The notes under the pieces are model-generated. The model was not told where the DNA came from. It made no database searches and saw only the letters and a list, made by a program, of their open reading frames with translations. Of a stretch of 64,000 nt of DNA, positions 42,801 through 56,530 are shown piece after piece (positions within the stretch are counted from its first letter, which is position 1; each line of letters starts with the position of its first letter). The translations under genes were made by a program, and so were the position numbers. Origin of the DNA: Flabesymbios commensalis (Eukaryota > Annelida > Polychaeta > Terebellida > Flabelligeridae); the NCBI GenBank assembly GCA_964017125.1, contig OZ024903.1, positions 111,270,255 to 111,334,254 of the forward strand, in the 5' to 3' direction.

Positions 42801-44370
42801 CATGTACACAAAAGCATTGCTATTTTAAACACTGGATATGATGCTGCCTTACATGTTAAGTATGGCAACACCTATAGCCAGAAAACAGTTGGTTTTATGT
42901 TATACTGTCATATTATTTTATTATATAATTTTATTTCACTAATACGGTTGACAGGCATTGCAGAGGTCGTCTCGACCTGTTCCCGTCAACCAAAGTTAAT
43001 AACATGTTCAAAAAAATACCCAATTAATAATAATGATAATGTACAATTTTTGCATGTTTTTAACTGGAAGTCAAATAAATGATAGCCACATAGCCCTATG
43101 TGGCGATAGAAGCAAATCTTTACAATGCAAATCTTTAAAATTTGCCCATTCAGAGCATCTAAAAGTAGGAATTTGTTGCGAATGGTTTTCTTTCTCCTGT
43201 CCACCCTTAATTTAGTGTGGGATGGACATATTTTTCAAACATTCATTTTTTTTTTAAAAGAAACAGAGTAAAATATATCAACTTTGTGTTAGTCTTGGCC
43301 AATAATTGAAACGTTGAGCAAAACTTGAAACAACGTTATGGAGAATAAATATGCTAAGCTTCATGATAATTATCATAGAATACCTTGAAACAACGTTGTT
43401 CCAAAGTAGATATGCTAAGATTGATAGTAATTATCATAGACTATCCTACCCTATGATAATTATAACACACCACAAGCAAAATCCACAGTAGGCTATGTGG
43501 ATCGCTTGAAATAGACAGCGGCTTAGAGTTGGACGTGCTGCTCTCTCAAGCATAAAATAAAATAATAACGACCACGGGATAAAGATTATTCCTCAATTAC
43601 CATGAATCTTTCACCTGGGTGATGGCGAGTTTATTTCTCAAGAGATATCATCTCTGAGACTCAGTTTTGAGAACAAATGGATAAAAACAGGGTCGCTTTT
43701 TTCAATTTCCAAAATTGAATTGTTTTAGGGCCTATTTGAATTTTTCGTATTTTCTCAGTGCAATATATAGACCTCCAGTATAGCCACTGACACGAAATAA
43801 TTCAGATACAGCTGGGACTCAACAGGTTTTTTTTACCAGAGACGAAATCAAGAATAAGAATGGAAAATTGGCAGTAAAGTTGTTTTAAAAATGTGGAACT
43901 ACAACCAATACTAAAACAAATATCTGATATAGGCCTAACTGATGATGAACTGGAATATAACATTTGCATTAAAAAATATTCTGCCATAGGGGAGGGTGGC
44001 AAATTAATAAGGGTGAAATAAAAATAAATATCTCAGGAATTTTAAGTGATCATTAGTAAACGTTGTAAGCATTTTAATGGTCCGCAACTTTTTTCAATGA
44101 CATGTTATCACTTTTAATAGATGATTCTTGCATAATTAGGCCGTACATAATTGCATAGGCCTACTCGGCATTCCACAAACAAGGTTGCATAATTATTATT
44201 ATCGGGTTTTTTTTCATCGTGTGGTTGTGTTAGCCTAAAGAGTTGGACTAGAGTAGGCTAGGTTAATCTGTCATTAAGTTAAAACTGACATTTCAGCCAG
44301 TATCTCATATCTTCGTTTTACAGCAAAGATACCACAAAATCGCACTATTTGATGTTTATTTTTTCAAAAT
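42801..44370. other. Interior of the hAT-like element, no transposase seen
   Basis: Repeated words TTGAAACAACGTT and ATGATAATTATCATAG (43315-43470); otherwise unrecognised. Confidence 0.45.
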
Positions 44371-44514
44371 TTTGCGGAGGCATGCCCCCTATAGGTCCCT
44401 TCTGTTGAATGGTTTCTTTGAAATCTGAGCACCCCCCTTAATTTATTTTTGGATACGACACTGCCACTAACAAATTATATTTAGACACAACAATTACATT
44501 GTGACTGGATTATG

Positions 44515-44640
44515 GGTGAATATAGTTCACGTCGCTTTCTGCACATTCATGGCAATATCGCGACTGGAGGAAGCCTTATGTCCTACTTTTATCAAATAAC
44601 TTCAAGGGCTCTTCATAGAACACATCACCGGTAACTGGAC
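44515..44640 (-). mobile_element. Second-family SINE fragment
   Basis: TTCACGTCGCTTTCTGCAC and GGAAGCCTTATGTCCTACTT match the left part of the SINE at 35120. Confidence 0.65.
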
Positions 44641-44939
44641 TATATAACTAAAAATTACCAGGAAAGCAAAGAAATTGATCGACATTTATTTTATATATTT
44701 TTGACCGACAATTACATGACTGCCGTTTAATTCTTCTGTAGAATTAAAGTGTTTAGGGTCTATTTTTTGTAATCATTGCCCTCGAGTATGAGACAGTGTT
44801 GAAACATATATCTATTAAAATAGTTATTTTTTTTATGCGCGCAGTTGTGGTCTGTCAAATGTTTTTTGTTGTATAAAAATCACTTATAAATGCATAGTTA
44901 GCTGATATTGACACCTAAATATATTCGGCCGGCCTTTTT

Positions 44940-45790
44940 GTAAACTGGCTGCCATTAAATTCATGAAAATGTTCTTTTGTTTGATTAAAATTTCTGAAAA
45001 TACTTTTTTATCAGTTCCTCTGAAAATGTATATTCAGATACAAATATTCCGACTTTACTTGGATTATAAGCTGTGATATACGTATACATGTAGATTTGGT
45101 CGGGCCAGTTTGTACAATGACCACCAATGGAGTCAGTAAAAATATTTCTTTCTTGGATTATTGTGTTTAAAAATACTTTTTTTAGTATTAGTACCCCTGA
45201 AAATGTATATTTAGATAAAAAATATTTCGATTTTAGGTGGATTAGAAGCTGAGATATTGACACGCGTCGTATGTGGACTTTGTCGGCCATTTTTAAAATG
45301 GCCACCACTAAAGTCAAACATTTTTTTTGTCTCTTAAAAATATTTTGTTTTGTTACAAGTGGTCTTCAAAATATATATTTAGACATAGATATTCAGAATA
45401 TTTGTGGACTAGAGGCTGGTATAAAAATTATAGACACTTATCATATATTTGGTCAGCCATTTTGTAAAATAGCTGCTATTAAAGTCATTAAAATGCTCTG
45501 TGTTTGACAAGTGTTTAAAAAAACTTTATTTATTATCAGTACCCCTGAAATTGTATATTTAGACTGAAATATCTCGATTCTAAGTGGATTAGGCGCTGAG
45601 ATATTGACACTTAAATACATTTTGGCGGCCATTTTGTAAAATGGCCGCCAGCGAGATCACAGGTCATTTTTTTGATGGCCCTATAGCTAAAAACATTCTT
45701 TAGGGTGTTCTCTTACAGCATGTAAAATTTCATGCTTTTATCATTAAATGAACAATTCCTTCATATATAACAACCAGTCAGCCTAACTAT
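44940..45790. mobile_element. Right arm of the possible foldback element
   Basis: About five ~150-bp units with CCCTGAAAATGTATATTTAG and GGCCATTTTGTAAAATGGCC, then TTTCATGCTTTTATCATT and the end CCTAACT. ATTT lies next to both outer ends (38852-38855 and ~45791-45794). Confidence 0.72.
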
Positions 45791-45985
45791 TTGTAATTCG
45801 CTTTATTACCCGATCATATCATCACAGTTAATGGGAATGATATGAATGCTTAAACATCAAAATTAGCAAATATTTGGTCTTAAATGAGAGACACGAGGAA
45901 TTTCCACCCACTTGGAAGTTGTGGGTCGTGACAGCGAGACACAACTTCAAGTGGGTGAAAATTAATAAAGGATAATTCAAAGAGT
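45775..45985. mobile_element. Family C MITE
   Basis: GCTTTATTACCCGATC body and hairpin CACTTGGAAGTTGTGGGTCG / GCGAGACACAACTTCAAGTG. Confidence 0.65.
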
Positions 45986-46142
45986 TTTTAGTTACCCCGT
46001 ACATAGTTTATCCATAGAAAACATTACTTTTGCAAAAACATATTGCAATAATATTGTATAATTTTTTTTTCTCTAATGACACACAGGGCGAGCAGAGCAT
46101 GTTGTTGTCAGATTTTGTTGTCAGCGTTGTCCTACACATTCT

Positions 46143-46225
46143 TAGAAAAATGCTGTTTCAATGTTGAGCCAGCGTCGAAGACGGTGCGCCAACATTGAAG
46201 CAACATCGACTGAATGCTTCGCGTT
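46143..46225. mobile_element. Family E MITE, partial
   Basis: GCTGTTTCAATGTTGAGCC and its mirror around GTCGAAGACG. Confidence 0.65.
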
Positions 46226-46712
46226 ATCTGCATGGGTAGCTTATTTGTGTTAGTTCAGACATCACCGACAACGAGTGATCAGCGACTGATGATTATGACG
46301 GAATAAAAAAGCTTTGGGTCCCGAGCATGATAGGAGTCGGCACAAAGTCAGTCTTTCCCCATAACATCGGACGGACTGGACATGTATGTCCGGTGAAACA
46401 AATGCGAGTCCACAAAAATACACAATTACATCGGACTTTCGATCCGGTCATTTTTTGTGATCACAAGGTCTAATGTCTGGTGACATTTTTTTAGTCTGGT
46501 AAAAGTTTCAAGTTTACAGGACTTAATGTCCAGTGAAATGTTGAGCTTATTGGTAAAGACTGTGATGTGGCATAAACAAGCTTTCTTTATTTTTGTTGGC
46601 TCAGTGCGGATCACCGAGAACGTGTGATAGATAACTGATGATTATGACGGGATAACCATCCAGTGTGGATCAATGAGGATGTCACGTCAGTACACCCCCG
46701 CCCCCCCCCCCC

Positions 46713-46821
46713 CCCAGCAAGCACAAAATGTGCAGCCGATGTTGGTACAATATTGGCCCACTGTCTTCGCCTGTGGCCCAACTTTGTACCAACAATGGCT
46801 GAACGTCTCGTGTTTGCTGGG
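46713..46821. mobile_element. Family E MITE, full length
   Basis: 109 bp, CCCAGCAAGCACAAAATG to CTCGTGTTTGCTGGG; preceded by a long C-tract. Confidence 0.8.
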
Positions 46822-46904
46822 TACCTGTGTGTCTACGGGTCCATACAGGTGTGAAGTACATATTGTGACGCTCACGAGCAATATGCCACGCCCTGATACT
46901 GTGT

Positions 46905-47075
46905 GGTGGGCAGCATTAGTCACCGAGAGGTAGCGTGCTCGGCCTCACGGCTAGAATTTAGAATCCAGTGTCTGGAGGGCAGTGTCATCTCACCATCTTG
47001 AGGAGGTTCCCATGGCCCAGTGATTTATCAAGTTTATAATGTGCCCAAAGGAGGCCTATAGCCTGATCCCTTCCT
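46905..47075 (+). mobile_element. Composite SINE, second module and tail only
   Basis: GTCACCGAGAGGTAGCGTGC is followed by the usual tail with CACCATCTTGAGGAGGTTCC. The first head is absent. A (TTCA)n microsatellite follows. Confidence 0.72.
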
Positions 47076-47097
47076 TCAGTTATTCGTTCAGTCGCTC

Positions 47098-47228
47098 GTT
47101 CGTCCGTCCATCCGTCCGTCCGTTCATTCATTCATTCATTCATTCATTCATTCATTCATCTTCATTTACCCATTCATCCATTAATTTATCCATCCATTTA
47201 TTCATTCATTCATTCAATCAATCAATCA
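47098..47228. repeat. (TTCA)n / (TCCA)n microsatellite
   Basis: A run of CATTCATTCATTCATT with variants. It follows a SINE tail, from which it may have grown. Confidence 0.9.
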
Positions 47229-47371
47229 TCACCACGCCCTGACAGAGTGTGAACTGTAGGTGGAAAAACAGGAATAATGTGATGCTATGATATATCAGAG
47301 CAACTTGTAGGCTAAACCGGACCAGAACATCTCCTCAGGAAGCAAACCTGTAAACGTGGTAAATTTCCAGC

Positions 47372-47578
47372 AAAAACCAGGCAATGAAATGCTGTTTGAA
47401 TGTTGGTCCACCGTCTACGACGCTGGCCCAACATTAAAACATCATTGTGTCAGTGTATTGTGTTTGGTGGGCTTAGTTTGCAGCAAGAGTGGGTGTTTTA
47501 ATGTTGGGCCAGCGTCACAGACAGTGGGCTAACATTAAACCAACATTGGGTGAATGTCACTTACTTGCTGGGTGTATC
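47372..47578. mobile_element. Two family E MITEs
   Basis: Hairpins GTTTGAATGTTGGTCCACC... and GTTTTAATGTTGGGCCAGCG..., each with its mirror, with TTGCTGGG at 47562-47572. Confidence 0.72.
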
Positions 47579-47591
47579 CCCTGCAAACACA

Positions 47592-47782
47592 ATTCTGTGA
47601 AACTCAATGACCTTGACCTTTGTTTTCACCGAGCTGGCTAATACAGTGAAGTATGGGGGAGGGGTCTTATATAACCTTGTTTTCACCGAGTGACGTCACT
47701 GCGTTTCACAGAATGAAGTATGGGGGAGGGGGTCTTATATAACCTTGTTTTCACCGAGTGACGTCACTGCGTTTCACAGAAT
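47592..47782. mobile_element. TA-flanked MITE (TTCTGTGAAAC ends), copy 3
   Basis: Same ends and duplicated interior (GTATGGGGGAGGGG twice). It sits directly after a family E MITE. Confidence 0.76.
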
Positions 47783-47839
47783 ACATATACTTTTCATCAA
47801 ATAAACCTATCTATCTATCCGATGGTTTGTAGGTATGAG

Positions 47840-48140
47840 GCATTGCTCCAATGTTAGGCCAGCGTTGCATACAGCTAGCCAACATTTCCCCAATGTTGGG
47901 CCAGCGTTGCATACAGTTAGCCAACATTGCATCAATGTTACATATGTCAGCAAACAGGGCGTGCTGACCTGATGGTGGTTAAATGCTGGGCAAACGTTGA
48001 AGACGATGGGCCAACATTAAACCAGCGTTGGGTCAAAGGCTTCTTTGGATGAGATGCCACTCTAGGCCAGAAAACACTAGACGTCAAAACAATGTTGGTT
48101 TAATGTTGGACCGGCGTCGCAGACGGTAGACCAACATTAG
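47840..48140. mobile_element. Three family E copies
   Basis: 47848-47960 shows an internal repeat of GGGCCAGCGTTGCATACAG; then hairpins at 47978-48040 and 48090-48140. Confidence 0.65.
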
Positions 48141-48144
48141 GCAT

Positions 48145-48545
48145 AACCCTTAAAGCGCTGAATTTTTTTATAAAAACCTTGGATTTGAACATGTTGGATA
48201 ACTGTCTTAGTTAGCTCTTTCTGATTCATTTGAATACCTATGTCATGGGTCTACGCGCATTAGAAATATTTTTACTCTTACATGTCGTGCGGTGATCGAC
48301 TTTAGAGGTCAGGTTCTGACGTCTAAAGTCGATTCACGCGCGGTAAGGGTTAACGCTTACAGTGCGGGGATCGACTTAAGACGTCCGAATCTGACGTCTA
48401 CGGACGTCAGATTCTGACGTATAAAATCGATCCCCGCGCTGACAAAAATAGAATATTTCTAATGGCCGTAGACCTATAACATAGACCTATCAAATGGAGC
48501 GGAAAGAGCTAACCAAGACATTTGTGATGATTTCACCAATAAGAA
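48145..48545. mobile_element. Two family A MITEs, head to head
   Basis: Copy 1 ends GGTAAGGGTTAA at ~48352. Copy 2 begins TTAACGCTTACAGTGCGGGG and carries the doubled GACGTC hairpin. Confidence 0.75.
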
Positions 48546-48893
48546 GCCTCTAATATCTGGGTCAATTTCTTTCAGTATACCGACCCTGGACATGTGAAAC
48601 CTTCAAATGTGTGTCGATCATCGAGTCCATTATTAAATCTATGACATTATTTGTCTGATTAATAATTTATCTAGGAAGGAGTGTCTTTATTTGATTAATA
48701 CAGCGCTTAGACACGGAGCTTTCACGAGGTGGCGGTAGCTGGTGAAATATTGATCAAAGCCAGCGGTTGAATATCAAATGGTTATAATACCACCTATTGC
48801 AGAGTGCAAATGAAATGACTGCAGGTACAATTTGAACAAAATGAACAAAAAATATACAAAATCTATCGCGCCTAGACAAGTTAGGAATATGTA

Positions 48894-49250
48894 TCAGCCA
48901 GTGCCATAGCGTGTTCTTGCAAAGTGGCAGATACACCCAATCAAATCAATTTGAACAAAAAGAATGAAATATATACACAATCTATAGCGCCAAAATGTAG
49001 GCGTGTCAGCCAGTGACAAATCGACCCTCAGATATGAAAGGGTCACCGGTGTAGGACTATCTGCCACATTTTCTGTCAGATTTCGAAGTAGAGATGGTTT
49101 AAGGAAACAGTGTACCACATCTGAGTTAGCCGTGTCGCCCTCTCCGAGGCCGTGGATTGATGTATTTGCTTCACCCGAAAAAATCAACATGGCGGTGATT
49201 GAGAGCGATCTCGACCCCAAGGTCCGAAAAATTTCCATAACTTTTTAATG
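48894..49250. other. Unassigned region open on both strands
   Basis: The minus frame of 114 codons and the plus frame of 81 codons overlap. Neither has recognisable motifs. A word CAATTTGAACAAAA...ATAC(A/C)AAATCTAT is duplicated at 48828 and 48947. It may be an old repeat or an exon. Confidence 0.2.
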
Positions 49251-50534
49251 ACTGTGCGACCTCTGAGCTGAGCACGCGGGCATGGAACTAAAATGTTACT
49301 GATTCCAAAAACCTGTTTTCGACCTGATTATTTACCGATAAACTACGAATATGAAATTCCAAAGAAATGTCCCACGATTTTGTACGCGGTCAATCTATGG
49401 CTGAAACCTGCTTCAACAAATGGGGCTACATCTGAGTACACACTGTCTTTTCTAGAAATTACGTTTGTACCAGGACGACCATTGAATTTTCCAGTTTATC
49501 GGAATAGCTTGTAAAACAAATAATTTCTGCGTTTTTGTCGCCAGTACCATACTGCTGAAATGACTTTATTTTGAGGCCTGCAGACCTCCACGTTGATGAT
49601 TATGGATGCACCCTAGCTTGGATACAAGTTATAACGTGATACTAGAGATACTGGTATAATCGGTTGACAAACAGAGCTCTATCAAAATATTGATGACATC
49701 CCGGATATTGTAAAAGCTGTTATCTGGTTGGCAGGCGCGCGTTGTCATGCCAACAGACCTGATTCCGCATCGATGTGTTTAGACAAATGTAGCTAATAAT
49801 TGACCGATGGATGCTCACGAAAATAACCGTCATGACATGACGTGATCACGTTATCCTAAGCTAGTGTTAACAGCTTTGATTATTCAGAGGACTCCAAATG
49901 ATCATTTATAATTTTTTTTTGTTCGATCCAAATAGTCAGAGAAAACAAAAATCACATTTAGTCCCCTCCCTCTAAATACCTTCCATTACAATTTATTTTC
50001 TTGAGATGTCCCATAAACTTCAGAACTCTACCGATATAACCATAATAATATGCAAATCATTTTTAGTTTAAACTTGTAAATAAAAAATGGTGTTAACAAT
50101 ATATCACAATGATGTCGGTATAATAAAGAAACAGTCAGATAAAAGATTTAGTGAATACCGAGTTTACAAATCCACCGTATATGAGTTTCTACACTGTACA
50201 TGGAATATTTTGAATACAATTAATTCACAAAAATGCTGTGTTTATATATACTAATAATTCGACAAAATACGACGGGTTAAAAAAATCATTGAACAAAACA
50301 AGGGTTGCGGTGAAATTTCAAAAACAATTTTTTTGACTTTTTCTGACTTTTAATGACCATAATGGAAAGTATTCATGACGAAAATCGGGTGCAAAGTGGG
50401 CACAAGTTATTGGCAGATACATGATCTGAAAAAAGGAGGGGGGTCCGGGGCTTGCCCCAAGATTTTTATGGACAATTTTGGTATATTTATTGGACTTTTT
50501 AAAGCAAAATTGCTGACTTTTTTCTGACTTTGTC
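49251..50534. other. No gene seen
   Basis: Unique AT-rich sequence; no repeat family recognised apart from a Gly-coding-like GGGGGGTCCGGGGCTTG stretch at 50437 typical of DNA-element interiors. Confidence 0.4.
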
Positions 50535-50910
50535 TTTTTTTTTAAGGTAGACCCGTAACATAGGTATTCAAATGAAGCGAAAAGTGTTAACTAAGACATT
50601 TCCGATGATTTCAAATTGACCCTTTCAAGCCTGAATTTACAATTGTCATCTTCATCAACTACAAGCCGCGAATTGCTGTCGCAATTCTCGACTTGTAGTG
50701 GATGAAAATGATTTGAAAAGGGTGAAAATTAAAGAAAATTATTGGTAAAACAATTTCATGGACATTTTCATTAAAAACCCTAGTTGTAGGAAAATTAAAC
50801 CTATTTTCAGAGATGTAAAATGATGCTTTAGTGCATCGTGAGGGCTTAAAGGGTTAAAACACCTTTTTCTCCATGGTTCATACAAAACTAGTACAGCGTT
50901 GTAAGAGTTA
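50535..50910. mobile_element. Family A MITE with a family D MITE (50616-50857) inserted in it
   Basis: The A body runs to TTTCAAATTGA, the D element follows (CCCTTTCAAGCCTGAA ... GGCTTAAAGGGTTAA), and then the A body resumes AAACACCTTTTTCTCCATGG and ends TAAGAGTTAA. The junction word is TTGA/TTAA, as expected of TTAA-targeting transposition. Confidence 0.8.
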
Positions 50911-51099
50911 AGAGGCTACTAAGGTCATAAAGCATTAGCGGATGTTGTCTATTATATATAGAGAGAGAGAGTTCAACGCCATTAACGGGTTTCGTGAAAA
51001 CCATTAGTATGTGTGTGAGTAACGTGACACGGACTGTAAACTAAACCATCAGGTGAGAATCAGCCGTACACAGACCCACAAAGGCAGCAAAGTGTAAAT

Positions 51100-51418
51100 G
51101 AAATAAATGGAGTTTTAGGCCACCTGTGTGCACATGTAGCCTAAACTGGGCCAGGAGAACCTCCTGAGAATGGTTAGATGATTGAGATGACACTGCCCTC
51201 CAGACACAGGATTCAAAATTCGAGCCCTGATGGTGGTTCGAGGTCGAGCACGCTACCTCTCGGTCACGTAGTCTCCCCTACATATTGAATCCATACGAGT
51301 GAGCGGGGAAGAAACATTTTATTTCTTTGAAACTTGAATACCAGAGTGGGTTTTGAACTCGTGATCTCCGACTTTCCAAGCAGGCAGCTTTAACCACTGC
51401 CACAGGGCCCCCACCCTA
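51100..51418 (-). mobile_element. Composite SINE with the alternative first head
   Basis: Tail, second module and linker as in the other copies; the first module reads CGTGATCTCCGACTTTCC...AACCACTGCCACAGG. Confidence 0.8.
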
Positions 51419-51429
51419 CTGGGACAGTA

Positions 51430-51720
51430 GTCCTGCAGGCACAGTGGTAAATCGGGTGGCTATCCCCGATGGGTCTTAAAATGACCAGGTCTCCCAATTT
51501 TTTACAAGACAGTCCTGCTGCCACAAGAAAACACGAGGCCAGGCGGCCATCATAATCCTCCGCTCCGGATGAATCCTTCCCTGAACTCTCACATTCTGTT
51601 TTACAGTAATGGTCTACTTTCGCAACAACGTCGTGTGCCCAGTGGCAAACTTGTCTATTCTTGTTTTCACTGAATATTTTAACCCGTGATTTATTACCCA
51701 GCAAATAGAACACAATAAAT
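51430..51720 (-). other. Unassigned open frame segment
   Basis: Reads ...VCHWAHDVVAKVDHYCKTE... and then ...DGRLASCFLVAAGLSCKK, with several Cys. No family recognised; flanked by a SINE and a family E core. It could be an exon fragment or chance. Confidence 0.2.
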
Positions 51721-51756
51721 AAATACAATAAAATAAAACACATTTGTATAACATTT

Positions 51757-51801
51757 GTACAACGTCGGACCAACGTCGAAGACGTTGGTCCGACGTTGTA
51801 C
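51757..51801. mobile_element. Family E core: 45-bp perfect palindrome
   Basis: GTACAACGTCGGACCAACGT and its exact mirror around CGAAG. Confidence 0.75.
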
Positions 51802-52486
51802 ACAGCGCCGCTCGTCCAAAATACATAGCATAATGATCATGACATGACTGGAAAATAAACCAATTATCACGAGCTCGGCAACTCAAAGTTGATGATGTCG
51901 GTGAAAGGTAGCCCCAGCAGTGGCTGACCCAGACTATGTGGTTGACACAGGGCTGAAATCTTAGCTAGGTGGAAGTGTATTCATGGGATTAGTAAGAAAA
52001 GTATTCATAATCATGATAGTAATACAATCGTATTACTATTATAAAGTTACTAATGCCAACTGTATATCTGAAACTGAAAATAGTGTACATATTGTACTTT
52101 TTCACAGGATTAAATTTTGGGGGCTTAGCTCTACATTTGTTGTGCTTTTTAGCTTGACATGTAAAATTATTGCAGTAGTCTCTCTGGGTTTTTCCGGCAA
52201 AATTTGTCTGGCCTCAGATACAAACCCAGCAGCTGGGAAGGGTGTGATATGCATGGCTTCATGATGAAGCCATGCAGGCCTACACACAAATAGTAGGCCT
52301 ATTTCAGAGCAAAAAAAATATAATCTGATTCTATTATCCTTGCTCTGAGGCAAGTTCATGTGCAGGTGAACTGAATGATATTTGTCCAGAAACCAGTAAG
52401 CACGACACGTTTAAAAAATGATTGTTTAATATTGGGCCAGTATTTCCGGAGGTATACAACTTGTAAGAAGCATTGGCTAAGCGTTT

Positions 52487-52574
52487 TTCGGGACCGGCCC
52501 AAAGCGCGCAACACGGACTGTTAGCATTCCCCGGTCCAACCGGGGAAAGCTAACAGTCCGTGTTGCGTGCTTTG
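52487..52574. other. Hairpin, arms ~34 bp
   Basis: AAGCGCGCAACACGGACTGT...CCCCGG and CCGGGGAAAGC...GTTGCGTGCTTT pair around TCCAA. Single copy in the window. Confidence 0.72.
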
Positions 52575-52904
52575 TTCCATGTATACATTGTCTTTGATTG
52601 TCAGAGTATATAGAGTTACAATAATACACTGATGTACCTAGTTGCAAGGTCGTGTCAATCAATAAAACTGATCGATGCCAAAAACAAAGAACAGAAATAT
52701 GCTTACATTATGTCCGCATTGTGCTTGAAGGGCTTATATGATGTGAAGCAAAGGTATGACCCTCTACTCTCGATGGGACCATAGAGTTATTAACTCTATG
52801 ATGGGACGATATGTTTTCACAAACAAAATAGACGTTTCTAATGATAATAATGATGAGTTTAAACCCTTTATATTAAACCACCAAATTATTTAAAGCGACT
52901 CAAT

Positions 52905-53096
52905 CAGGCTAAAATCATAAAAAAAATCGGTGATTTTATTTTGGTTTCCTAATATGACCATATGATGTAAACATGTCCATCAAATAGAGCTGCAAATGTT
53001 TTTTAATTTTTCTGCTGCGCATTAACCAGTTAGACTAGATATAGAGACGAAATTCCCGTATTTATTACTTTGGACATGCATGTCCAAACTAAGAAA
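52905..53096. mobile_element. Half-copy of the 370-bp palindromic element
   Basis: Left arm up to GACATGCATGTCC and a few bases of the right arm, then the 148-bp tandem array begins. Confidence 0.72.
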
Positions 53097-54826
<1,730 letters not shown>

Positions 54827-54984
54827 GAATAATAAAGAAAAACAATTCGACAAATCAATGGTTAATACAATAGCTAACATAATATATAGGCCTACAGCCA
54901 GGAACCAAAATATTGTAATTGTAGCAGATCTTCACACCTAGCTCAGTGCCGCTCAGTCGCTAATGTTTAGACCATAGATATATG

Positions 54985-55107
54985 GTTCTGGGCCCGGATT
55001 CTCGTACAAGTTACGATATATCGTAGGCTCCGGATTGGTCGAGATGACCATCTCGACCAATCCGAAGCCTACGATATATCGTAACTTGTACGAGAATACG
55101 GACCCAG
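54985..55107. mobile_element. Palindromic MITE (CCGTATTCTCGTA), copy 2
   Basis: Near-perfect arms including TTACGATATATCGTAGGCT, meeting at GATGACCATC. The same family as 16955, so this hairpin is mobile. Confidence 0.82.
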
Positions 55108-55109
55108 AC

Positions 55110-55587
55110 ACTGCTCAGATTTTCAGCAATAATCGCCACTGTCGGCTTTTTGGCACCTAGAGTTTAGCGTTTATACCTCAGCAATGAGCATCAGACAATT
55201 TTCACCATTTCCTGGTCTGTGTTTGGTAAATTACCACCATCCCCGCCTAGTGAATATTAATTGCAAACCCAAGAAAAGGTATCAGTGCCTAAACCCACCC
55301 CCTTCAGTGATGCATCGGTGAAAGCAGTTGAAGGGTTGATACCATAGCTAATATACAAATACAGACAGAAACTAAGATAGTGTTGATGACCACTTCAGTC
55401 ACAGACGAGTGGCTGTTAACATGGTTAATGGCACGGCACGTGTATGCCGGCTATCAAGTCACAGTAAATCAAACAGGGCCCCTCTTACCCCAGTCTAGCC
55501 TGTATATTACATGGCCTATTACAAGGTACCCCACTCTACCCTACATAACACACGGCCTGTCAGCATCATGCCAACAAACAAAACACG
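55110..55587. other. No gene seen
   Basis: Unique sequence; open frames here lack motifs. Confidence 0.4.
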
Positions 55588-55668
55588 TTCACGCAATGTT
55601 GGTTGAAGGTTGCCTCATCGTCTGCAACGCTGGCCCAGCATTAGGACAACATAAGATCAACGTATTGT
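55588..55668. mobile_element. Family E MITE, decayed
   Basis: AATGTTGGTTGAAGGTTGCC and a weak mirror around GTCTGCAACG. Confidence 0.5.
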
Positions 55669-55734
55669 GTTAACCAACCTGTTTACTGGCATACAACGTC
55701 CGAAATTAAATTGGAAGTTATAAAAAAAAATTTT

Positions 55735-55990
55735 AACCCTTAACATGCTTAAAGCGCTGAATTAATTTGTAAAAAACAGCGCAAATAAAGGGGTTTTTTT
55801 CAATTTGAAATCATCATAAATATCTTAGTTAGCTCTCTCTGATTCATTTGAATACCTTTGCTATAGGTTTCTGGTCATCAGAAATATGTTGATTCTTAGA
55901 GTGTTGGGATCGACTTTAGTCATTAGAATCTGACGTCTACAGACGTCAGATTCTGACGACTAAAGTCGATCCCCGCGCTGTAAGGGTTGA
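55735..55990. mobile_element. Family A TTAA MITE, full length
   Basis: TTAACCCTTAACATGCTTAAAG, body TTAGTTAGCTCTCTCTGATTC, doubled hairpin, end GCTGTAAGGGTTGAA. Confidence 0.75.
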
Positions 55991-56019
55991 ACTTGAAATT
56001 GGACATTTTTATTCATTCA

Positions 56020-56530
<511 letters not shown>

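Larger units (their letters stand above)
41393..44463. mobile_element. hAT-like DNA transposon, ~3.07 kb, no readable transposase
   Basis: The left end CAGGGGCGTATCCAGGGGGG and the right end (reverse complement CAGTGTCGTATCCAAAA...GGGGGGTGCTC) are inverted. The 5-bp word CCACT flanks both sides (41388-41392 and 44464-44468). CAGGGGCG(T/G)ATCCAG is a hAT-type terminus. Most hATs make 8-bp target duplications, so a 5-bp one points to a subgroup or to decay. The inside holds a LINE remnant and AT-rich repeats, and I see no transposase. Confidence 0.65.

Noticed and set aside
51390-51803. Whole 137-codon minus frame as a gene
   Set aside because: Its ends are a SINE head and a family E palindrome; only the middle is unassigned and is listed at low confidence.
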